Assembly (NCBI GenBank): GCA_001567165.1
Contig: LNFQ01000013.1
Span: forward strand, 1 to 64,000
Source: Bacteroidetes bacterium OLB11
GTDB lineage: Bacteria > Bacteroidota > Bacteroidia > Chitinophagales > Chitinophagaceae
DNA: 64,000 bases
Reading direction: 5' to 3'
Shown in pieces: positions 56,698 to 64,000 of the stretch; the first letter of the stretch is position 1, and each line of letters starts with the position of its first letter. The position numbers were made by a program, and so were the translations under genes. A model generated the notes under the pieces. It searched no databases. It was not told where the DNA came from and saw nothing but the letters and a program-made list of their open reading frames with translations.

Positions 56698-58071
56698 CTA
56701 TTCTTTCACAAATTTTACAACAGTTCCATAGTTCAAAGGTTTAATAAAGTAAATGCCTTTTGTAAGATTACTTATATCTATGCAATTTACTCCTTTGTTT
56801 AGTTGTTTAGTAGCCACGGTTGAACCTAATATATTTATAATATTGATGCATACAGTTTTTTCTCTATTTAGTGAAGTAGAAATGGTTTCTGCTTCAATGT
56901 TTAAAAAATGATTAGCTGGGTTAGGGTACATTTTCAGAAATGCAGTATTTTCTGATATTTCATTGAAGCCGGATGCTAAATCAAGTTTCATTACGGTTGC
57001 CTTGTCTGAGTTGCCACCATCTTGAAATGCCACATAAGGTATTTCATTTATAGGATGTAAAGCAATAGTAATATATGCTGAAAAACTTGTAGAAAACCCA
57101 GCAGAGCCTACGCTTATCCAGTCAGTACCGTTAAATTTCATAACTGTAGCTTTATATGAATTGCCTGCATCCATATAAGATACATAAGGCTCGTCATTAG
57201 AGTTTAATGCAAGAGATACATAAATTGCATTACCTGCGGAGAATCCAGCAGAGCCTACGTTTACCCAATCTGTACCATTAAACTTCATAACTGTGGATTT
57301 ATTTGAATGTCCTTCATCTTCGTAAGCTACATAAGGGACATCAGCAGAATTGAATGCAAGCGAAGTATATTCCATATCTCCAGCTGAAAAACGAGGGGAA
57401 CCTACAATGTACCAGTCGGTACTATCAAATTTCATTACGGTCACTTTTTTGCTTGAAGTATCAATATCTTTAAAAGCCACATAAGGAACATCAGCAGAGT
57501 TGAATGCAAGTGAAGGACTTCCACCAATATTTGGCGAAAATCCTGCAGGTCCCACATTGATCCAATTGGTACCATCAAATTTCATGACTGAAAGCTTATA
57601 CGAATTTCCCCCATCGCTATAAGCGACATAAGGCTCACCCAAAGCATTGAATGCAAGAGAAACATTATAAGTTCCTCCAGCTGAAAATCCTGCTACTCCT
57701 ACTATATCCCATGTTGTACCATTAAATTTCATTACTGAAACTTTGTAAGAGTTTGCAGCATCTTGATATGCAATATATAGCTCATCTGCAGGACTAATTT
57801 TAAAACTGGGATATCCAATAGCTCCAGCTGAAAATCCTGCCAATCCAACAATTTCCCAAGTTGTACCATTGAACTTCATTACTGTAGCTTTGTTTGAATT
57901 TGTTTCATCCTTAAAAGCAACGTATGGTTCTCCGGTTGAGCTAAAAGCAAATGACGTTTCATGTGCTTTTCCTGTTGTAAATCCAGCATTACCTACTGTT
58001 GTCCATTGAGCATTTAATTGTAGTGTGCCAAAACACAAAGCACATACTATTATTAGTATTAGTGTTCTCAT
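56698..58071 (-). CDS. T9SS-secreted seven-repeat, beta-propeller-like protein
   Basis: 457 residues with a signal peptide (ends GTLQLNAQ). Seven repeats of about 47 residues follow, each with a W-x-x-VG-xAGFS start, a EPYVAY-type strand and a KATVMKF end; seven such units would close a beta-propeller. The C-terminal 80 residues are a type A sorting domain (MYPNPANHFLNIEA ... LTKGIYFIKPL). Upstream is the first of three matching regulatory elements (58142-58170), so it is a likely target of the LytTR regulator at 59687. The ligand is unknown. Confidence 0.82.
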   Translation of the reverse strand: MRTLILIIVCALCFGTLQLNAQWTTVGNAGFTTGKAHETSFAFSSTGEPYVAFKDETNSNKATVMKFNGTTWEIVGLAGFSAGAIGYPSFKISPADELYIAYQDAANSYKVSVMKFNGTTWDIVGVAGFSAGGTYNVSLAFNALGEPYVAYSDGGNSYKLSVMKFDGTNWINVGPAGFSPNIGGSPSLAFNSADVPYVAFKDIDTSSKKVTVMKFDSTDWYIVGSPRFSAGDMEYTSLAFNSADVPYVAYEDEGHSNKSTVMKFNGTDWVNVGSAGFSAGNAIYVSLALNSNDEPYVSYMDAGNSYKATVMKFNGTDWISVGSAGFSTSFSAYITIALHPINEIPYVAFQDGGNSDKATVMKLDLASGFNEISENTAFLKMYPNPANHFLNIEAETISTSLNREKTVCINIINILGSTVATKQLNKGVNCIDISNLTKGIYFIKPLNYGTVVKFVKE

Positions 58072-58103
58072 TTTTTTATTTTTTTTAAGTTTTAATTAGG
58101 CTA

Positions 58104-58111
58104 CAAAAATG
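58104..58111 (-). promoter_or_regulatory. -7 like element of the propeller gene
   Basis: CATTTTTG on the minus strand, one mismatch to TAnnTTTG, inside a 15-base block (58101-58115) also present upstream of the WG gene. It is 30 bases from the proximal half-site of the element at 58142. Confidence 0.5.
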
Positions 58112-58141
58112 AAATATAAAGCAACAGATTTTTAAATTTTA

Positions 58142-58170
58142 TTTCCAAACGGTATGATTTACTTTCCGAA
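58142..58170 (-). promoter_or_regulatory. Direct-repeat regulatory element, copy 1 (putative LytTR site)
   Basis: Half-sites TTCGGAAA (58163-58170) and TTTGGAAA (58142-58149) read on the minus strand, 21 bases apart, 71 bases upstream of the propeller gene start. Confidence 0.65.
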
Positions 58171-58404
58171 AGCAAGCTGAATTGAAACTATAAACGTAAT
58201 GATCTATAAAAACTGAAATTAAGTTTAAAAAAAACAATGAGTATTTTCACACCAGACACATTATGAAAGTATAGGCAGAAAGAAATGATAAAAATGAAGA
58301 AATTGATAGAATAAGCATTTTTTTTACTAAGAATCAAATAAATTATTAGGGTTTAAAGAATAGCTATTGTGTTGTCAAATATGGATAAAATGCACCTAAA
58401 GAAA

Positions 58405-58436
58405 AAAAACCTGCTTCTGAAAAGAAACAGGTTTTT
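58405..58436 (-). terminator. Terminator of the WG-repeat gene
   Basis: Arms AAAAACCTG and CAGGTTTTT around a 14-base loop, 59 bases after the stop codon. Confidence 0.65.
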
Positions 58437-58494
58437 GAAGTGGTTGGGATTGAAATTGTAAATAATATTTTTTGTTTTCAACTTGGAAAACGAA

Positions 58495-59493
58495 CTACTT
58501 TTGTGACCATCCATGATTATGAGTTCCTCCTGGATTCTTAACACTACAGCCACTTAAACCTGGAGCACCCGTATTACTTTGTACTGATTTACCACAATAT
58601 CTACAAGTATAAGTTTTCATTTCTTTAGCTGGCTTTTCTTTTTTCTCTTTAGAGTCAACTTTTTTATTATCTGTTTTAGAAGAGCTGCTTGAAGAAGATG
58701 AAGAACTTGAGGGAGAGCTACTACCTGAGCTTGCAGCACCCACATAAGTTTCTACCCCTTTTTCAGAAACTTCATAAGCTCCGCCATCTCTTTCGGTTTT
58801 GTACACTATAGGTGTGTTTATTGTCGTAAACATAAGTTGGTTATCATATTTTACTTCTGTTAAAAGTTTACCTTCATCTAAACCGTATAAACCATATTTT
58901 CCATTTTGTTTTAGGTTGAAATGTTTAGACCCATTTGAAGGAGTGAGTGGAACATCTCTTATTTGTTCATATTCTATTGGTACTAACACCTTCCCTGTAT
59001 AGTCAATTAAACCCCATTTGCTATTTTTTTTGGCAAGTAAAGCATGTGTTTTATTGGAGCTATTGTCAACCAAGGCATTATATTCAAAAGGGATAATCGT
59101 TTTCCCATCTGTACCAAGTAATCCTTTATTGCCATCTTTTTGAGCAACAATTTTTCCATTTTTCAAAAAAAGTTCTTCTTTGTATTCCAAAGGAATAACT
59201 ACTTCTCCTGTTTTGTTGATAGCTCCCCATAGGTTGCTTTCTTTTCCTTGTACAATTGCGATGCCTGCCTGTTCATCAAAATCTTTAGAGGAGCAAGTAT
59301 ATACGGGCTTAATAACGAACTTTGGTCCCATAAGTCCCTTTTTTGAGCCTTTAATAACATAGCCACAACTACCATTTCCTGCAGTTGGTTGTTTTTCTAA
59401 TTCTTGAGCAAAGCTCATGGTGCTTGCAAAAGTCATTCCTATCAAAAGTGTTGCTTTCAATACGATTTTTGTTACAGGTTTAAATTTTTTCAT
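58495..59493 (-). CDS. Secreted WG-repeat protein with Cys/His-rich C-terminal motif
   Basis: Signal peptide (TMSFAQ), then four or more WG repeats (SNLWGAINKTGEVVIPLEY, SKWGLIDYTGKVLVPIEYE, GKYGLYGLDEGKLLTEVKY) forming most of the protein. A serine run of about 20 residues follows near position 255-275, then a Lys/Glu linker and a C-terminal 38-residue motif: CRYCG, then GCSVKNPGGTHNHGW. The two Cys, one Cys and two His look like a small zinc site. WG-repeat function is not settled. Its promoter carries the second copy of the regulatory element. Confidence 0.82.
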   Translation of the reverse strand: MKKFKPVTKIVLKATLLIGMTFASTMSFAQELEKQPTAGNGSCGYVIKGSKKGLMGPKFVIKPVYTCSSKDFDEQAGIAIVQGKESNLWGAINKTGEVVIPLEYKEELFLKNGKIVAQKDGNKGLLGTDGKTIIPFEYNALVDNSSNKTHALLAKKNSKWGLIDYTGKVLVPIEYEQIRDVPLTPSNGSKHFNLKQNGKYGLYGLDEGKLLTEVKYDNQLMFTTINTPIVYKTERDGGAYEVSEKGVETYVGAASSGSSSPSSSSSSSSSSSKTDNKKVDSKEKKEKPAKEMKTYTCRYCGKSVQSNTGAPGLSGCSVKNPGGTHNHGWSQK

Positions 59494-59517
59494 TTTGTTT
59501 AAATTTTTATTATGCTA

Positions 59518-59525
59518 CAAAAATG
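59518..59525 (-). promoter_or_regulatory. -7 like element of the WG-repeat gene
   Basis: CATTTTTG on the minus strand, in the same sequence block as at 58104, 30 bases from the proximal half-site at 59556. Confidence 0.5.
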
Positions 59526-59555
59526 AAATGAATAATAGTGAGTTTTATAGGCTAC

Positions 59556-59584
59556 TTTCCCAATAGTAGAATTTAATTTCCGAA
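59556..59584 (-). promoter_or_regulatory. Direct-repeat regulatory element, copy 2 (putative LytTR site)
   Basis: Half-sites TTCGGAAA (59577-59584) and TTGGGAAA (59556-59563) on the minus strand, 21 bases apart, 63 bases upstream of the WG gene start. Confidence 0.7.
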
Positions 59585-59686
59585 AGGAAGACAAAACTAA
59601 AATTCAAAATGAAATAAGTTGTTTTAGAGAAAATTTTGTAGGAATGGTAGGATTACAGAAATATATAAAAAAGTTGGATGTGTTTT

Positions 59687-60439
59687 TTAAGCCAATTTCA
59701 ACTCTTTGAGTAAACTCTCAAAATCGCTTTTTCGCTCTCGGGCAACTGAAACCGTAAAATTATTGTCCATTGTTATTAGAGATTCGCCACGCAAATATTT
59801 TTTGATATAGCGAACATTGATAAGGTAGGAACGGTGTGGGCGGAAAATAAATTGGCGATCACTTAATAAATCTTCAAACGTACGCATCGGTTTGCTTACG
59901 GTAAATTTTGAACCATCAGCCATAAAAACATTGGTGTAGGCTCTTTCCGCTTCAAATAATACTATGTTATTCACTTCTACAAACAATAAACCATTGCTCA
60001 TTTGGAGTGCAATTTTTTGAAAGTCATTTCCGCTATAAACTTCCCTCATCAGATTCAAGCGTTGCATGGTGTTTGTTGTATTGCATTTATTCTTTACTTT
60101 ATCTATAGAAACTTTCAAACTATCTATTTCAATAGGTTTGAGTAAATAATCTACCGCAGAAACTTCAAACGCACGAATGGCATATTGGCTGTATGCTGTA
60201 ACAAAAATAATTTCAAAATTGATTTTTTTAAAAAAACCTAGCAATTCAAATCCGTTGTATTCGGGCATTTCTACATCTAGAAACACAACATCAGGGTTAT
60301 GTTTATTAATAGCTAGTACTCCTTCTGGAACAGTAGAACATTGAGCCATAATATGGATGTCGGGTGCGTATTCAGCAAGCAAAGCTGCAAGTGTAATTCT
60401 TGCATTTTCTTCATCATCAATTATAATGGCTTTTAACAT
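59687..60439 (-). CDS. LytTR-family response regulator
   Basis: Receiver domain (IIIDDEENARITLAALL, phosphorylated Asp55 in VVFLDVEMPEYNG, Lys in DYLLKPIE) and a C-terminal LytTR DNA-binding domain (about residues 145-248: NNIVLFEAERAYTNVFM, then FIFRPHRSYLINVRYI). 250 residues, intact. The paired kinase gene ends 74 bases upstream. The third copy of the regulatory element lies in that gap, so the regulator probably controls itself. LytTR domains bind direct repeats about two helical turns apart, as seen here. Confidence 0.93.
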   Translation of the reverse strand: MLKAIIIDDEENARITLAALLAEYAPDIHIMAQCSTVPEGVLAINKHNPDVVFLDVEMPEYNGFELLGFFKKINFEIIFVTAYSQYAIRAFEVSAVDYLLKPIEIDSLKVSIDKVKNKCNTTNTMQRLNLMREVYSGNDFQKIALQMSNGLLFVEVNNIVLFEAERAYTNVFMADGSKFTVSKPMRTFEDLLSDRQFIFRPHRSYLINVRYIKKYLRGESLITMDNNFTVSVARERKSDFESLLKELKLA

Positions 60440-60443
60440 AGTA

Positions 60444-60451
60444 CAAATGTT
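60444..60451 (-). promoter_or_regulatory. -7 like element abutting the response regulator gene
   Basis: AACATTTG on the minus strand, one mismatch, G five bases before the ATG, again 30 bases from the proximal half-site (60482). Confidence 0.5.
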
Positions 60452-60481
60452 ATAATTATTATGTATTATTGCTTTGTCAAA

Positions 60482-60510
60482 TTTCCCAACAGCAGATTTG
60501 AGTTTCCGAA
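60482..60510 (-). promoter_or_regulatory. Direct-repeat regulatory element, copy 3 (putative LytTR site)
   Basis: Half-sites TTCGGAAA (60503-60510) and TTGGGAAA (60482-60489) on the minus strand, 21 bases apart, between the kinase stop and the regulator start. Confidence 0.7.
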
Positions 60511-60513
60511 TGC

Positions 60514-63398
60514 TTACGTCAAATTTAAAGCACCAAAAATTCTCAAAACAACTTCTGTGCCGCTTGGATTATTGTTTTCGTATAAATCGTTTATTTCTAG
60601 TTCAATGTTTTTATGATAAGTAGAATTAATTAATGTCAATCTCTTTTGTGTGGCATCAGTTGAAAACGATGTGTATTTTTCTTGTTGACGTTTTTTTAAT
60701 TTCAGCAGAATGTTTTCGGCCTATACCATTGTCTTTAATGCGACAAAGTATATGGTTTGTTTCTTTTTCTAAACGTATGATTAATTGTTTTTCACCCTTT
60801 TTATGTAATAATCCGTGTTTTATAGCATTTTCGACAAAAGGCTGCAATAATAAAGGGGGGAGAAAAATTGCTTGGGTTTCAACCTCATTTGAAATAATAA
60901 TTTTATATAAAAAATCATTTCCAAAACGCAATTTTTCAAGTGAAAGATATAATTCTAGAATTTCAATTTCTTCTTGAATTGAAATTTCATCTCGCCCTGA
61001 AACGTCTAGTACCTTACGCATTAAGTGACTAAATTTACTCAAATATAAATTGGAGTTTTTAATATCTTGTTTTAAAATTAAGGCTTGTATGCTATTGAGT
61101 GTGTTGTACATGAAATGTGGATTCATCTGAGCTTTAAGGGCTGTTAATTGCAGATGTGCGAGTTTGCGTTTTTTGTTTTTCTTTTCGGCGGAAGTTGGTT
61201 ATATTTTTTGTACTATAAAAAAAATCAATATGGTTGAAAGGAGTATTAAAAGTAAAGTAAACCACCACGTTTTCCAAAACGGTGGGTTGATATAGCCTTC
61301 CAATTTAATTATATTTTCTGAATCTCTGCCTAAATAATCAATGGCTTTCAATTCAATTTCAAAATTTCCTATCGGTATGTTTTGGATTTCTATTTGTTCA
61401 ATTGTGGCAGGTAATTTTATCCATTCATTTTTATTTAAACGATAAGCATATACAAATTGACCGTTACTACTGTAATGTGCTACTTCGGGGTGTAAAACGA
61501 AAGCTTCATTATAATTGAATTGAAGTTGATCTATTGGAAATTTAAAATTATTTTTGAGATAAACTCTTGCAAGTTTTTGTTGTTGCTCTAATTTATTTAG
61601 TGGAATTTTTTGTAAGCCATTTACAGTTACAAGCCACAAGTTTGAATCTACTATTGTGATATCTTGTACATTGTCAGATACAAGCCCCAATAGGCGATTG
61701 ATAAATTTTAATGAATGTGTTTTTGGATCAAAAAATTGCTACTCCTACATTGCTACTGATGTATAATTTGTCTTGATAAATTTGTAATTTATTTGCTTGT
61801 ATATTTTCTGGTATTTGTAGAAATTCAGATGTTTCATTTTGACTATTTACTACAAAAAATTTGACCTGTGAAGGTTAGTACATAAAGCAATTTTTTATCT
61901 ACATCAAAATCAATAGAAATAATTTGAGTATTGGACAAAAGAGTGTCTGATAAATACCATTCGTTGTTTTTGGATATAATTTTTAGTAAGCCACTATTTG
62001 ACGCAACCCATAAGCATTGATTTATTACATCATATTCGATTTGCCTTGCCCAATTCGTGTTAATTCGTTTCCCATTGATATAAGTGCCGTATGTAGAGGT
62101 TGCGAATAAAGAGCCATTGACACTTTTTGCTGACTTTATAGCAGGAATATTATCATTATTAATTTCGCTTATTGCATTTCCCTTCAATTTAAAAAGATGA
62201 TTGTTGATATTGAATAAAAGAGCATTCTCTGAAGTATTGTAATCAAAGCTTTGTATGTCGGCATTGTGCTTGGTGTGAAATAGTTCGGTAGTTTCATTCA
62301 GAAGATTCAATCTTCCGATTTCTCCTTTTTGGCTTGCAAAAAAGATGTGTGTTTCACTGTTTGTTACACGTGTAAGTTTGTTGTATTGCTTCCACACTAT
62401 AAAATGCAAATTTGGTACACGCAAAATACCTTCTAGTAAAGTTGTAAACCAATAATTTCCTTCTTGGTCAATTAAACAATCAGAAAAAGATAAGTCAGGA
62501 TAAAGCAAAATAGCAGAATCTGTATTTGGTGTATAACGGATGAGCCCACTGTATGTGCAAATCCACAAAGCACTATCTCTCATTGTTCTTACATTGGTAA
62601 TTTTTTCTACCAGATAGGATTTTGTTAAGTTGAGAATTTTTTTATTTGCTCTAAATGATTTTTTTGAAAAACGATAAATATTTTCAGTTTTCCTTAGCAA
62701 AAATCCATAAGACGTCAGAATAAGTTTCAAGTTCAAATTTGCCCGATGTGATGCTTTCAAATAATTCCGTGTTGTATATTTGTTTTAGTTTGTTATTTTC
62801 TATAGTTGCAACTCCTTTTGAATAGATAAATGGGATGACGTCACGTCCATTTCCTTTTACTGATTTTGCAGTCAATTGTTCGTTATTGTTTTTTTTCTAT
62901 ATTGCCATAATTTATATAATTATTCCATTGTTTACTTTTTTCGCTATAGCGAGAAATGCCACCAAAATGTGTTGCGTAAATATTCCCATTATTATCGGAA
63001 ACGAGATTGTTAATGAAGCCTTTTGGAAAAGGATGTTTTATTTCTTTTAACGTATCATTTTCTAAGCAGAATAATTGTGATTGAAAATTATAACAGTAAA
63101 TATTGCCAGAAGAAGAAATTGTTAAACCTGTAATTGGTTTTGAATTTTGCGTTTTACTTTTATATGAAGTATAATGCACGCCATTAAATTTATACAGCCC
63201 AACATTGCATCCTATCCAAATAAAACCATTATTATCTTGAACAATACTATATACTTCATTGCTCGGCAATGCATTTTCACTATCATAAGCAATGTATTGA
63301 GGATATTGAGCAAACACATTGAAAGTGGTCACGATTAGTAATGAAACAAGTATGTAAATAAATTTCTTCAAAAGGTTCTGTTTGTAATAAATTTTCAA
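60514..63398 (-). CDS. Reg_prop/Y_Y_Y sensor histidine kinase, LytS-type (multiple breaks)
   Basis: N-terminal signal (LIVTTFNVFAQ) from a TTG start (63398 or 63371), then two-component-propeller repeats (GFIWIGCNVGLYKFNG, ALWICTYSGLIRYTPN, CLWVASNSGLLKI), a Y_Y_Y domain (FVYAYRLNKNEWIKLP), one membrane helix and a His_kinase/HATPase pair: AQMNPHFMYNTLNSIQAL (phospho-His), LQPFVENAIKHG, DNGIGRKH. Single extra bases in A/T runs break it at 62889-62896, 62698-62701, 61854-61859, 61730-61735 and 60691-60697, and an in-frame TAA lies at 61199-61201 just after the membrane helix. About 960 residues when joined. Cognate partner of the LytTR regulator. Confidence 0.85.
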
Positions 63399-63737
63399 GG
63401 AATTGAACGCGTTATTTGGGTTAAATATAATGTTCTATTTTTTAATTTATGGAGAAGTATTATCATATAAAGGAGTCATCATTTATTTTTTTATTCTTGG
63501 CTTTTAATTCTAATGCCAGCGTTCTTGCTTGCTCCTATGATAAAGAATGCTTCGGCATTGCTTTTTCCTCCTTCAGTAAAACCTAGCTGTTCTGTATGTG
63601 AAAATTATTTGATTATGGTCTGTTTTTTTATATCTGATTTGTTTAATTAAAAAACCCTTGCCGCAGTAGTATTGTACTTTGACAAGGGTTTTTAATTAAC
63701 TTTATTGCTCCAATCTATTTAGAGCAAATAAATTGGA
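63399..63737. other. Intergenic region between hppD and the sensor kinase
   Basis: Contains the hppD terminator. On the minus strand an open frame without start (63491-63604) reads FTEGGKSNAEAFFIIGAS; it is bounded by stops, matches nothing I know and is at most a gene remnant. No regulatory element of the 29-bp type is present upstream of the kinase. Confidence 0.4.
63643..63699 (-). terminator. Hairpin terminator after hppD
   Basis: Arms TTAATTAAAAAACCCTTG and CAAGGGTTTTTAATTAA around a loop of about 20 bases, directly downstream of the hppD stop. Confidence 0.7.

Positions 63738-64000
<263 letters not shown>

Larger units (their letters stand above)
58072..58494. other. Intergenic region with regulatory element and terminator
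   Basis: Holds the promoter and regulatory element of the secreted propeller gene at the left, and the terminator of the WG-repeat gene at the right. The stretch 58190-58400 shows no gene or repeat that I can support. Confidence 0.6.

Overview
The window is a 64 kb, AT-rich, densely coded chromosomal segment from a member of the Bacteroidota, probably a Chitinophagales/Sphingobacteriales-like lineage (the class-level placement is inference). Evidence: type IX secretion sorting domains, SprB/CHU_C adhesin architecture, DUF2723, DUF4199 and BatA proteins, LytTR/Reg_prop signalling, and many promoters with the Bacteroidota -7 element TAnnTTTG. No phage, insertion sequence, CRISPR array or rRNA is visible. 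One tRNA-Arg(CCT) was found.

Layout. 0.2-4.1 kb: a minus-strand denitrification operon (porin, NirK, formylglycine-generating-enzyme-like protein, SCO copper chaperone), then a decayed XRE gene. 5-24 kb: envelope and housekeeping genes (dxr-rseP, PBP1A, DUF2723 mannosyltransferase, hydroxyacyl-CoA dehydrogenase, prfB, asparaginase, acyl-CoA dehydrogenase, fabD). 24.5-35 kb: dnaK, lpd, an exonuclease, and a long minus-strand operon rsmF - DPBB protein - GT9 - orphan DNA methyltransferase - META lipoprotein. 35-45 kb: aroK, cdaA, a LolD-like ATPase, a large T9SS adhesin, a GlmU-like protein, and a FabZ/ketosynthase pair. 44.6-55.3 kb: ftsY-rimO-ABC, pyrR-pyrB, ung, and the block BatA - dihydroorotase homologue - DUF4199 - GT2 - tRNA. 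55.4-63.4 kb: tandem small lipoproteins, then a signalling module. 63.7 kb to the end: the 3' part of a 4-hydroxyphenylpyruvate dioxygenase gene.

Most interesting region. Between 56.7 and 63.4 kb a Reg_prop/LytS-type sensor kinase, a LytTR response regulator, a WG-repeat protein with a cysteine/histidine-rich tail and a seven-repeat T9SS-secreted protein lie together. Upstream of the last three genes I found a near-identical 29-bp element: two direct half-sites (TTCGGAAA and TTKGGAAA) exactly 21 bp apart, always at the same distance from the -7 box. Two helical turns between direct repeats is how LytTR regulators bind, so this looks like a complete, self-regulated local regulon.

Assembly caution. 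Twenty genes, including essential ones (ftsY, fabD, aroK), are broken by about 30 single-base shifts, all in A or T runs, and the kinase also has an in-frame stop. These most likely reflect homopolymer sequencing errors; transcript slippage is the alternative. I annotate such genes across their full extent and give each break point. A second recurrent feature is that several genes start 5-7 bases after the -7 box, which implies leaderless or nearly leaderless mRNAs.
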